DNA of 64,000 nt from the NCBI RefSeq assembly GCF_005166025.1, contig NZ_CP028923.1:1057501-1121500 (forward strand). The letters run 5' to 3'. Position 1 is the stretch's first letter, and every line of letters starts with the position of its first letter. The notes beneath the pieces are model-generated. The model ran no database searches. It was not told the origin of the DNA and saw nothing but the letters and a program-made list of their open reading frames with translations. The DNA comes from Mangrovivirga cuniculi. Lineage in GTDB: Bacteria > Bacteroidota > Bacteroidia > Cytophagales > Cyclobacteriaceae. The position numbers and the translations under genes were made by a program. Below, one piece after another: positions 55,631-64,000 of the stretch.

Positions 55631-56212
55631 TCATGATCCTGCAGACATCGATTTCTCTATTTTCTGGATCAGTATATGAATGATCTTAATGTGGATTTCC
55701 TGGATTCGGTCAGCATATCCATGGTGTGGTACTCTGATTTCAATATCCGCTCCACCGGCCAGTTTTCCTCCGGTATTTCCACTTAGTATAACCACCTTCA
55801 TGCCTTTGGCTTTAGCTGCTTTAGCTGCCTCAATAACATTCCTGGAATTACCGCTGGTGGAGATTCCTAAAAGGATATCATTTTGCTGACCTATTCCTTC
55901 TACGAAGCGGGAAAAAATAAACTCAAATCCAAAATCATTGCCGACACAGCTTATATGACTGGGATCTGATATAGCAATCGCAGCCATGGCCGGCCTGTTA
56001 TCCCTGTATCTTCCCGATAACTCCTCGGCAAAATGCATGGCATCGCAATGAGATCCGCCATTGCCACAACTGATTATCTTTCCTCCATTTTTAAGGCTTT
56101 CAGACATCAGGTCAGCTGCTTCTGCGATTTTATTAAGTAAGTCTTCGTCAGATAATACTTTTTGTAAAGTGTGTAAAGCTTCTTCCAGCTCTTTTTTAAT
56201 ATCTTCGACCAC
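55631..56212 (-). CDS. gmhA: Phosphoheptose isomerase (sedoheptulose-7-phosphate isomerase)
   Basis: A 193-aa SIS-domain enzyme that converts sedoheptulose 7-phosphate to heptose 7-phosphate for lipopolysaccharide core synthesis. The long motif [19 protein letters not shown] (phosphate-binding loop and active site) and [20 protein letters not shown] (SIS) match GmhA. The length is exact for the family (192 aa in enterobacteria). It lies 7 bases after the small membrane coiled-coil gene, suggesting one transcript. Heptose synthesis implies heptose in surface glycans. Confidence 0.94.
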   Translation of the reverse strand: MVEDIKKELEEALHTLQKVLSDEDLLNKIAEAADLMSESLKNGGKIISCGNGGSHCDAMHFAEELSGRYRDNRPAMAAIAISDPSHISCVGNDFGFEFIFSRFVEGIGQQNDILLGISTSGNSRNVIEAAKAAKAKGMKVVILSGNTGGKLAGGADIEIRVPHHGYADRIQEIHIKIIHILIQKIEKSMSAGS

Positions 56213-56219
56213 CTGGAAA

Positions 56220-56546
56220 TTATTGATTTTTTGTTTCAGAATCAGAACTTCCCTGGCTTTTTACCTGCTTGGATTCTTCAGCCAGGTCAAACATCTTGGC
56301 TTTTAATTCTGTTTTTTCTTTATCGAGTTTGGAGATCTTTTTGTGTTGATCCTGCCAGAATTTTAAGAATAAAACAATATTCACAAGGAATAAAACCAGT
56401 CCTAGATATGCTCCCGGTTTGAACAGGTAATCATATTTTAGAAGGTTTAAAAAACTATCACCTGTAGCTACTGTTGCAGCTATAATTACCGCTATATGAA
56501 ATAGCAGGTAAACAATAAAAAATCCGATAGTAAATTTCTTCATCAT
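56220..56546 (-). CDS. Small membrane protein with coiled coil, unknown
   Basis: A 108-aa protein with two hydrophobic segments (about 6-28 and 43-65) and a charged C-terminal helix ([20 protein letters not shown]) that reads as a coiled coil. It is like the small membrane accessory proteins in cell-envelope operons. It is 7 bases before gmhA and may be coupled with it. I do not recognise the family. Confidence 0.65.
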   Translation of the reverse strand: MMKKFTIGFFIVYLLFHIAVIIAATVATGDSFLNLLKYDYLFKPGAYLGLVLFLVNIVLFLKFWQDQHKKISKLDKEKTELKAKMFDLAEESKQVKSQGSSDSETKNQ

Positions 56547-56629
56547 TATTCAATGCTTCAGTTCAAGGGTCAATATACTATCATATCATTTAAGTTACCA
56601 CCGATACACTAAGATTTTACGAGTTTTAG

Positions 56630-58471
56630 CTACTCATGAAGACTCTGCATCTCTATCAGTTTGGCATATAACCCCTTTTGTTCTAATAAGGATTCGTGAT
56701 TACCCCTTTCAATTATTCGACCTCTTTCAATAACAAGAATCTCATCAGCGTGCTTGATCGTACTCAGGCGGTGAGCAATAACAAGGGATGTTCTGTTTTT
56801 CATCAGGTTTGTAAGCGCTTCCTGCACTAGTTTTTCACTTTCAGCATCAAGTGCTGATGTTGCCTCATCAAGAATTAAGACTGGAGGGTTCTTGAGAATG
56901 GCTCTTGCGATACTCAACCTTTGTCTTTGTCCGCCGGATAGCTTAGTTCCTCTCTCACCAATATTCGACTGATATCCATCATCTAATTTTTCTATGAACT
57001 CGTGGGCATTTGCAATTTTTGCTGCAGCGATAACATCCTCTTCCTTTACATTATTCATTCCGAAGGCGATGTTGTTAAACACCGTGTCATTAAACAGGAT
57101 AGATTCCTGCGTCACGATACCCATTTGAGCCCTGAGGCTTTCGATCTCGATATCTTTAAGGTTGACACCATCTATTTCGAGTTTACCTTCTGTAGGGTCA
57201 TAGAAGCGCGGTAAAAGATCGGCAAGCGTTGATTTACCACCCCCGATGGACCGACAAGTGCTACTGTTTTACCTTTTTTAAGTGTAAAAGATATATTGTC
57301 AATTACTTTTTCAGTATCGTATGCGAAAGATACATTATTATAGATGATCTGATCTGAAAAAGAATCTATCTCAATTGCATCAGGCTTATTTTTTACCTCA
57401 TTTTCGGTGTCCATTAACTCAAAAATTCTATCCGCGGAAACCAGTCCTCTCTGAAGACCTGAGATCGCATTATTTAAGGACTTGGCCGGATTTAATATCT
57501 GACTGAAAACAGCAAGGAAACCAAAGAAATCAGATGCTTCCAGACCACTGTCGCCGTCGAGTATCAAGGTTCCTCCGATCATAATGATGATTGCAACAAC
57601 GGTAACTCCCATGAATTCAGAAGACGGACCTGCCAGGTTATATCTTTTGCTAAACTTCCAGTTATAAAGGGCGTAATTATTTACTTCTGATTTGAATTTA
57701 GAGTTTATATATCCTTTGGCATTAAACGCTTTGATTACTCTCATTCCGGAGAGAGATTCATCTAAAATGTTCGCCATTCTACCCAGAGTAGTTTGAGTGC
57801 CGATTGCCTGCTTTTTTAACTGTTTTGAAATCGTACTGATAATGATACCGGATACAGGTAAAAGAATCAGACTGTATAAAGTCAGTTTAAAACTTATGCC
57901 AAACAAAGTACCGAAATAAACTAAGATGATTATCGGCTCTTTAAAGAAAACTCTTACTGAATTGACAATACTATTTTCAACCTCCTGAACATCCGAAGTG
58001 ATCCTGGACATGATATCACCTTTGTGTTCACTAGTGAAAAACCTACGTGAAGGCCAGTTACAGAATTAAATATTGATGTTCTAAAGTTTTGATAACATTG
58101 ACTTTAGCTTTTTCTACTGTAAGCTGAGAAATGTACCTGAACAGGTTTGAAAGAAATACCGAACCGATTAAAAGCGTGCAAATGTATTGTAGCGCCCTGA
58201 ACTTACCGACATTTTCTATGTAGTTGGTCAGGTTGTAGTAAAACAATCCCTTAAAATATTCGACAACACCAACTTCACCCCATTCGGGTTTTTGCCTGAG
58301 CATTTCTAATTTATCCTGATCTATCTGGTCAAATAATACCTCCATTATGGGTATTAAAGATAACAGGTTAAACAAAGAAAATATGGTAAACAACAAGGTG
58401 CTTATTATGTAAATAGGAGTAAGCCACCCTATTGGTCTGGCATATTGAAAAAGCCTTTTTAATGTCTTCAT
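56630..58471 (-). pseudogene. MsbA-like ABC exporter, broken by three frameshifts
   Basis: Full-length ABC half-transporter, about 614 aa when restored. The six-helix membrane part starts at 58471 (MKTLKRLFQYARP). The frame changes once near 58081-58090: one more base turns KTLEHQ into K-T-L-R-T-S-I-F-N-S-V. It changes again at the A5 run 58037-58041, where a sixth base gives HVGFFTSEHKGDIMSRI. A third break is in Walker A at the C5 run 57240-57244: one more base gives GPSGGGKST in place of GPSGVVNQ. The ABC signature LSGGQRQRLSIARAIL and Walker B VLILDEATSALD follow intact. It would flip lipid A or another lipid-linked glycan. Errors of assembly are likely. Confidence 0.84.
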
Positions 58472-58518
58472 TCAGTAATTTTGTCAATTCAGGGCTGCAA
58501 GTTACATTTTTTAAGCCG

Positions 58519-60195
58519 CTAAAACAGATTATTCTGTCTTGCAATGTTCCATCTTACAGCAATAGATAACCAGTTTTCGTTTAATTCACCTAAAATCTCA
58601 TTTTCCTGGTTACGGATAGTATACCCTAAATCCACAAAAAGGTTGTTTTTGGGCATGTAAGTAAGTAGCGCTTCTCCGATAAACAAGGAGTTATTTACAC
58701 CCTGACCGGTTTCATTATCGTAATTTTGTTCCCTGGTTATATTTGGTTTCAGGATATCACCTCCCCAGTTTCCACCATCTTCATCAGAGCCGAAATCCGA
58801 AATAATCCCTGTAAGTGTCAAGTCAAGTCTTGGAATGATTTTGTACCTGGCTATACCAATTAATTCTGTGAAATTCGCTCCTCTGGGATGAGCAAGGGGC
58901 TGGCCATAATGGCTGAAGCTTCCGTAACTATCCCTGTGTGAGTACATATATGGTCTTGCGGTATTAAATTCTCCTTGCAGATCGAGGTAAGGTATGCCGA
59001 AAGCATCGATATATTTCATACCGACCTGAACGGCATTTTTATTGGCCCACCAGCCATTATTATCTGTGTATTCGCTTAAAACAAATTCATCTAGAGATAA
59101 TTGCCCATAAAATGAAAAGTGGTTCAGGAAATTCCATTTCCAGTCTAATCCGAGTAGGACATTATCCTGGCTTCCTTCGTTTTGCTCTATAGCACGGTAA
59201 AATATTATCGGATTTAAATAGCCTAATTCTATATTGGCACTAGCTGAATCTTCATAGATAACGACTGATTCAAAAAGGCCGATATTTAAAGATTTACCGA
59301 TGTCGATGCCGAGTCGATGCTGAGCCAGATATTTTTTTGGATACCTTCCACTTCCGGTTAATCCACTTTGATTTCCTTCAATATCTGCGGTGAGTTCTGC
59401 GAAGATATTTGTGTAGTTAACCTTCCCAACTTCGGTTTCCAGTTTTAGAAACAGCATTGGAGCTGAAAAGTCTGATAATATCATACTGCGATAACCATTC
59501 CCAATGAAAAGCCTGTCGTGTCCAAATTGCAGATTGATCATATCTTTAACAAGATCAAAACTTATATAACCCCGGGCTTCAAAAAAATCAACACCGGTAT
59601 CTTTGAATTCTTTCCAGAAACCCTGGTTGGGAACAACGATATTTTCATTAATGTATCGATGGATATATGATGGATACCTCGCCTGGTTTTCAGTCAGTGA
59701 GGTGAAAAAAGCTACTTTATCACCGATACGGCCTCTTACTTTTACTCCTCTTGTATTTATAAATAATGAACCATCAGTTTCTGTATTTTGATTCATATAT
59801 GCCAGATGCAGGATAGGATTTACGTGCAGATCGTAATTTTTGCCTTTATCATGCCAAAAGTCTCCCGGAGTTTTGTAAAGAAAGTTAAACAGAGGTTTAT
59901 CGGACTCTGGGGCTTCATCTGAAATATATTCCCAGTTGTTATAAAGCAACAGACTTGCTGTGACATCACTTTTTTCTGTTGAGTCAGCGACCATATCATA
60001 GTAGGCTGTATCGATTTTATCCCTTCGATAGGTTTTCATTGTCGAGTGGAAGCCCGGATATTGTTTTCCGGTTCTGATCTCAAACCGGTCTATCAGGTGG
60101 TGCTGATAGTTTCTCCGGTCAAGTCTTATGCTCTGAGCCTTAATTGATATTGATAAAAAGAGAAAAGTCAGTGAAAAGAAAAATACCTGCCTCAT
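58519..60195 (-). CDS. RemB/Wzi-like outer-membrane protein
   Basis: A 558-aa outer-membrane beta-barrel protein. Signal peptide MRQVFFFSLTFLFLSISIKA, then strands including KVRGRIGDKVAFFTSLTENQ, NLQFGHDRLFIGNGYRSMIL and VNYTNIFAELTAD, which resemble the gliding-motility protein RemB and the capsule-assembly Wzi family. The C-terminus ends in an aromatic strand (WLSIAVRWNIARQNNLF). A role in capsule or polysaccharide attachment or gliding is suggested by family; the genes nearby (ABC exporter, gmhA) also concern surface glycans. Confidence 0.72.
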   Translation of the reverse strand: MRQVFFFSLTFLFLSISIKAQSIRLDRRNYQHHLIDRFEIRTGKQYPGFHSTMKTYRRDKIDTAYYDMVADSTEKSDVTASLLLYNNWEYISDEAPESDKPLFNFLYKTPGDFWHDKGKNYDLHVNPILHLAYMNQNTETDGSLFINTRGVKVRGRIGDKVAFFTSLTENQARYPSYIHRYINENIVVPNQGFWKEFKDTGVDFFEARGYISFDLVKDMINLQFGHDRLFIGNGYRSMILSDFSAPMLFLKLETEVGKVNYTNIFAELTADIEGNQSGLTGSGRYPKKYLAQHRLGIDIGKSLNIGLFESVVIYEDSASANIELGYLNPIIFYRAIEQNEGSQDNVLLGLDWKWNFLNHFSFYGQLSLDEFVLSEYTDNNGWWANKNAVQVGMKYIDAFGIPYLDLQGEFNTARPYMYSHRDSYGSFSHYGQPLAHPRGANFTELIGIARYKIIPRLDLTLTGIISDFGSDEDGGNWGGDILKPNITREQNYDNETGQGVNNSLFIGEALLTYMPKNNLFVDLGYTIRNQENEILGELNENWLSIAVRWNIARQNNLF

Positions 60196-60267
60196 ATTTG
60201 TTATTTTTGCGTGTGTAACGGTAATAATAGCACAATTAAAATTTAATAATACTAAATCTTTGTTTTA

Positions 60268-60299
60268 TTTGGTAAACAAAGTTGATCTAGTTATCTTTG
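60268..60299 (+). promoter_or_regulatory. Promoter of rpmE2
   Basis: Near-ideal Bacteroidota promoter: -33 TTTG (60268-60271), 20 bases, then -7 TATCTTTG (60292-60299, TAnnTTTG). The ATG of rpmE2 is 45 bases downstream. Confidence 0.75.
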
Positions 60300-60343
60300 T
60301 GCCTCATTTTGAAAAACGAAAGTAATTTAAAGCTTATATAATA

Positions 60344-60589
60344 ATGAAAAAAGATATTCATCCGGACTATAGAGAAGTAGTATTTCAGGACACATCGAGT
60401 GATTATTCATTCATGACGAAATCTACTATCAAGACCAACGATACGATTAAGTGGGAAGACGGTAACGAATATCCGTTGGTAAAGGTCGAAGTTTCATCCG
60501 CTTCACATCCTTTCTACACTGGTAAGAAATTGTTCGTGGATACTGCAGGACGTGTTGAGAAATTCAACAAGCGTTACAAAAAGAAATAA
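60344..60589 (+). CDS. rpmE2: Ribosomal protein L31 type B
   Basis: An 81-aa large-subunit ribosomal protein. The sequence [20 protein letters not shown] and the C-terminal [18 protein letters not shown] are characteristic of L31. There is no cysteine in the protein, so it is the zinc-independent type B rather than the zinc-ribbon form; many Bacteroidota carry only this form. It has its own consensus promoter upstream and a terminator downstream, so it is monocistronic. Confidence 0.97.
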   Translation: MKKDIHPDYREVVFQDTSSDYSFMTKSTIKTNDTIKWEDGNEYPLVKVEVSSASHPFYTGKKLFVDTAGRVEKFNKRYKKK

Positions 60590-60608
60590 TCTTTTTGATA
60601 AAGAAATT

Positions 60609-60642
60609 AAAGCCTTCGTTAGAAATAGCGAAGGCTTTTTTT
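60609..60642 (+). terminator. Terminator of rpmE2
   Basis: Stem AAAGCCTTCG (60609-60618) with CGAAGGCTTT (60629-60638), continued by TTA/TAG pairs around a GAAA tetraloop (60622-60625), then T residues. Confidence 0.93.
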
Positions 60643-60696
60643 ATTTAAGCCCTTATGTATTGTCTTGATGTTATTATATTAAAGAAAAAAACTCTA

Positions 60697-62739
60697 ATGA
60701 ATGACTGGGCAACACAGGAATATCAAATTTATTCTAATGCAATAAGGAAAATACACGAGGCATTCACAAAATATGTTGATAATCCGGATAAGCAGGTTGA
60801 AGAACTTTTGTCAGTTGGCATTCATCTGTTTGGGATGGAAAATGCTTCGTATGTAGAGGTGATTGATGATTCTATTTATATAAGAAACATAGCTTCCATA
60901 AAAGAGGCGAATGGCAAGGCTCCTCAGAAAGTTTTGCCTTATAAAGATTCAATGGCTGAAGATTCGATGAAATCGGATGAAATTACTATCTATTCTGATT
61001 TGACTTTGGATGAAGTTCCTGACAAATATAAAATTTTCCTTGAAAACGATATCCGCTGTTTCATTCATAAACCGGTAAAAGTTTTTGGTCAGAGAAGAGG
61101 GCTAATTAGCTGGTCAGGATCACATGCTTTGAAATCTGTTTTACTCGATGATCACCTTAAGGATGTTATACTGTTAATTTCCAATGCAGTAGGAAAGGTC
61201 ATTGAATTAAAAATTTCATTTGAAAGCAGGCAGCAATACCGTAAAGAACTTCAAAAGCAGATGGAGCAATACCTGGCTTCTGAGGAACTCAATCAAATGG
61301 GAGTTTGGTATAGAGATCTCAAAACAAATGTCGTTACTTCTTCCAGTGGAGCATTAAAAGCAGCAGGGATTTATAAGAAAAGTAACAAGTCTATGGATTT
61401 TGATGATGCATTAAAATTAATTCATCCTGAGGATCTGCCTGAGTTAGTTAAAAAAAGAAAAGAATCATTTAAAACCGGAAAGGCCTATAGCAGTGAATTC
61501 AGATTAATTAATAATGATGAAATTGTCTGGTTATTAATGAAAGGCGAACCTGTTTTTGATGATTCAGGAGAGGTTGTGGCGATTCGAGGAACTATTCAAA
61601 ATATCGACGAAGAAAAAGCTTTAAAACAGGAGAGGGACAGATATAAATCATTATTAGAAGAATTTGTAAGAAGTAATCCTGTTCCTGTAGCCATGTTTGA
61701 CACCGAGATGAACTATATCATGGTTAGCAAAAGATGGCTGGAGGATTATGATGTGGATGAGTCCATAATTGGTAAAAATCATTATGAAGTTGTGCCAGGG
61801 ATTAAAGAGGGTTGGAAAAAAAGGCATCTGGAAGCATTAAAAGGGAAAAAGATGAGTAAGGATAATGATTTTTTTCAATGGCCGGATGGAAGCATCTCTT
61901 ATATATCGTGGGCAGTCGGACCCTGGTATTATCCCGATAATGAAATCGGAGGTATTATTCTTTATGCTGAGGATGTAACAGAGCTTAAAAAAAATGAGTT
62001 AAAAATTGCTGAAATGGCTACTCAGCTATCCGATTATTCAAAGCAACTGGAAAAAAGTAATACTGATCTGGAAAATTTTGCTTCGCTGATAGGTCACGAT
62101 CTTCAGGAACCGCTCAGGAAAATAAAGGCTTTTGGAGACATGCTTAAAAGAAATAATGAGGAGACTCTGGATGATCAAAGTAAGGATTTATTAGACAGAA
62201 TGGTCAGCGCTTCTGAGCGTATGCAAAATCTGGTGAATAAACTTTTGGAGGATAGCCGGAGGTCTTCTGGGGAGAAAAGAAAAATGGTTGATCTTTCTTT
62301 TGTTATAAGCAATGTGTTGGATGATCTCGAATTAGCAATTAATGAATCAGAAGCAGAAATTAATGTAAATCTTTCAGTGAAGGTATATGCCTCATACCAG
62401 GAGTTATATCGACTTTTCCAGAATATTATTTCAAACTCATTAAAGTATCGTGAAAATAGCAGAAGGCTTATTATTGATATGATGCAGGAGGTTGTAGATG
62501 ATAAACTAAAAATAAAAATTTCAGATAACGGAATTGGGATTAATGTAAGTAATAATAATGCTCTTTTTGAATTTTTTACAAGGGGTAAAAAAGACTCTGA
62601 GGTCCAGGGTTACGGAATCGGATTAGCGGCATGTGGTAAAATTATGGATAATCTTGGTGGGGAAATTAGAATTTTGCCTCATCAAAGTGAAGGGACGGCT
62701 GTTGAATTGGAGTTTAATGAATTTAAGATAAAAAAGTAG
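60697..62739 (+). CDS. GAF/PAS-containing sensor histidine kinase
   Basis: A 680-aa cytoplasmic sensor kinase. N-terminal GAF-like region (about 20-170, RGLISWSGSHALKSV), two PAS domains (about 195-310, with RLINNDEIVWLLMKGEPVF, and 325-440, with DTEMNYIMVSKRWLEDY), then a coiled-coil linker and the kinase core. The phosphorylated histidine is His467 in FASLIGHDLQEPLRK. The ATP domain has LFQNIISNSLKYREN, SDNGIGI and GYGIGLAACGKIM. No transmembrane segment. I chose ATG 60697 over 60655, which lies directly after the rpmE2 terminator. The signal is unknown. Confidence 0.88.
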   Translation: MNDWATQEYQIYSNAIRKIHEAFTKYVDNPDKQVEELLSVGIHLFGMENASYVEVIDDSIYIRNIASIKEANGKAPQKVLPYKDSMAEDSMKSDEITIYSDLTLDEVPDKYKIFLENDIRCFIHKPVKVFGQRRGLISWSGSHALKSVLLDDHLKDVILLISNAVGKVIELKISFESRQQYRKELQKQMEQYLASEELNQMGVWYRDLKTNVVTSSSGALKAAGIYKKSNKSMDFDDALKLIHPEDLPELVKKRKESFKTGKAYSSEFRLINNDEIVWLLMKGEPVFDDSGEVVAIRGTIQNIDEEKALKQERDRYKSLLEEFVRSNPVPVAMFDTEMNYIMVSKRWLEDYDVDESIIGKNHYEVVPGIKEGWKKRHLEALKGKKMSKDNDFFQWPDGSISYISWAVGPWYYPDNEIGGIILYAEDVTELKKNELKIAEMATQLSDYSKQLEKSNTDLENFASLIGHDLQEPLRKIKAFGDMLKRNNEETLDDQSKDLLDRMVSASERMQNLVNKLLEDSRRSSGEKRKMVDLSFVISNVLDDLELAINESEAEINVNLSVKVYASYQELYRLFQNIISNSLKYRENSRRLIIDMMQEVVDDKLKIKISDNGIGINVSNNNALFEFFTRGKKDSEVQGYGIGLAACGKIMDNLGGEIRILPHQSEGTAVELEFNEFKIKK

Positions 62740-62864
62740 GGGTTGTTATTTTTACAATATTAATAGAAACCTTACATCAGCCTTAAATATTATATTTCCT
62801 TGGTATTTGGTACTTTATAAATCATAATATCTGATTAATTTGAGGTGGAAATCAATTAGCGTAC

Positions 62865-64000
62865 ATGTCAACTAAAATTCTTCTTATTGATGATGATTAT
62901 GAAGATTTTTTAATCATTCAGGATCTTCTTCAATCATCAAAACTTAAGGACTTTGAATTATCCTGGAATGACAATTCGGAGGATGCACTCCATTCATTCT
63001 GCGATAACAGCTATGATATTTATATTCTTGATTACAGGATTGGGGATCAAAACGGGCTAACTGTTCTGAAGGATGCGATCGATTGTGGGTGTACAAACCC
63101 AATCATTTTGTTAACAGGATACTCAAATGAAACCCTGGAAAAAGATGCGATCAATGCCGGTGCTGCTGACTATTTATTAAAAAATGATATTACCGGTGAT
63201 CAGTTATATCGCTCCATATGGTATTCTATTGAGCGTACGAAACTAGAGAAGCAGGTCTACCTGGTGAGAGAAAGAGCCAAAAGTCCTAATGGGATTCTGA
63301 TTCTGAATAAAAATAACCAGGTTGTATATGCTAATGAAGCTGCCACAATTTTTCTCAATGCCAATATGAATGAATTGAGTAATATGCATCTTCACTTTGA
63401 TTTTAAACCTAATCAGAATCACGAGGTGGAAATCACCACCAGAAATGGAGGCCTTGGAGTTGGAGAGATAAGAACGATGGATATTGATTATGAAGGTCAG
63501 AAAGCTTCATTAATAACCATCATTGATATAACTGGTCACAAGCAATTACAAAACAATTTGCTCACAGTAAACTCAAGGCTTGAAAAACAAAATAATTATC
63601 TTCGGCAATTTGCTTATATAGCTTCTCACGATCTTAAAAGTCCAGTTAATAATATTCTTTCATTATTAGATCTATTAAATATTGAAAGTAAACTTGATGA
63701 CTCTGAATTAGAATTATTCAATGCATTAAAAAAAGCAAGTAATAAACTGGAGAGATCTATTCAGGAAATGATTATGCTGCTTAAAGACCATAAGGAGGAT
63801 AGTGAAATTGATGAGAATAAGGTTGATATTTACGAGGTCTACGAAGATATAAAAGAATCAATTTATGAACAGATCGAGCAGTCTGGTGCCCAGATTAGTG
63901 TTGATTTTGCGGAATTTAACCAGGTAGGGTACAACCGGGTGCACCTCAGAAGCATCCTGCTAAATTTAATTACCAACGCCATAAAGTATCGAAACCCTGA
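62865..64000 (+). CDS. Receiver-PAS histidine kinase (partial, cut by the window end)
   Basis: The reading frame is open from ATG 62865 to the window edge (378 codons seen). Residues 1-120 are a receiver domain: ILLIDDDYEDF with the acidic pocket, Asp56 in YILDYRIG as phosphorylation site, LLTGYSNET and the conserved Lys in YLLKND. A PAS-like region follows (about 135-235, ILILNKNNQVVYANEAA), then a histidine-kinase core with His255 in ASHDLKSPVNN and the ATP-binding N-box LLNLITNAIKYRNP. It lies 125 bases after the previous kinase, which may phosphorylate its receiver. No stop in the window. Confidence 0.88.
   Translation, partial: MSTKILLIDDDYEDFLIIQDLLQSSKLKDFELSWNDNSEDALHSFCDNSYDIYILDYRIGDQNGLTVLKDAIDCGCTNPIILLTGYSNETLEKDAINAGAADYLLKNDITGDQLYRSIWYSIERTKLEKQVYLVRERAKSPNGILILNKNNQVVYANEAATIFLNANMNELSNMHLHFDFKPNQNHEVEITTRNGGLGVGEIRTMDIDYEGQKASLITIIDITGHKQLQNNLLTVNSRLEKQNNYLRQFAYIASHDLKSPVNNILSLLDLLNIESKLDDSELELFNALKKASNKLERSIQEMIMLLKDHKEDSEIDENKVDIYEVYEDIKESIYEQIEQSGAQISVDFAEFNQVGYNRVHLRSILLNLITNAIKYRNP

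Overview
The window is AT-rich bacterial DNA from a member of the phylum Bacteroidota, most likely a marine or environmental Cytophagales. The evidence is: many lipoprotein and secretion signals; DUF4199, BatA-type and lipocalin-like lipoprotein families; the bacillithiol enzyme BshA; a monocyclic-carotenoid tailoring cluster; a RemB/Wzi-like outer-membrane protein; zinc-free type-B L31; few Shine-Dalgarno sites; and promoter elements of the Bacteroidota type (TTTG and TAnnTTTG). The genus cannot be fixed from the sequence alone.

Layout. 1-1370: the 3' end of an rRNA operon (23S, 5S, terminator, a duplicated 5S tail with a second terminator, then a 50-bp tandem polypyrimidine repeat). 1.4-7 kb: envelope genes (M19 dipeptidase, YceI-like protein, three tandem lipocalin-like lipoproteins, a TauE-type permease, an acidic lipoprotein with a Lys/Glu-rich secreted coiled coil). 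7-13.4 kb: a forward operon of a BatA-like VWA membrane protein, a dihydroorotase homologue without its first metal ligands, two DUF4199 membrane proteins and two family 2 glycosyltransferases. 13.4-18.5 kb: a methyltransferase, a TetR regulator with a DUF1232 protein, a thioredoxin-like protein, then an operon with a membrane hydrolase, an SDR, Dtd and a MazG-like protein. 18.5-24 kb: a complete tripartite RND efflux system. 24-28 kb (minus): lycopene cyclase, CruF-like hydratase and CrtD-like desaturase plus an NmrA-like protein.

28.5-41.3 kb (mostly minus): 2-hydroxyacid dehydrogenase, an unrecognised membrane protein, PIN-PhoH ATPase, AlbA_2 protein, a MoxR/ChlI-like AAA ATPase with a VWA partner, a tiny lipoprotein on the plus strand, an SDR, a fatty-acid-hydroxylase-like protein, BshA and a GH3/beta-lactamase fusion. 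41.4-49.2 kb (plus): mutL, two rhomboids, uvrB and a secreted amidase. 49.2-60.2 kb: glycan and envelope genes (two glycosyltransferases, ComM/YifB ATPase, phosphoheptose isomerase, MsbA-like ABC exporter, RemB/Wzi-like protein). 60.3-64 kb: rpmE2 and two PAS/receiver histidine kinases, the last cut by the window edge.

The most striking sequence-level observation is that five otherwise well-conserved genes (BatA-like, GT2, GH3 fusion, GT4, ABC exporter) are broken at nine points, every one explained by a single missing base. Seven lie clearly in a homopolymer of 5-7; two lie in short runs. Restoring one base gives a full-length family member each time. This looks like homopolymer under-calling in the assembly, although slippage-based variation of surface genes is not excluded. 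I did not find a convincing novel defence or mobile system, CRISPR array, tRNA or insertion sequence.
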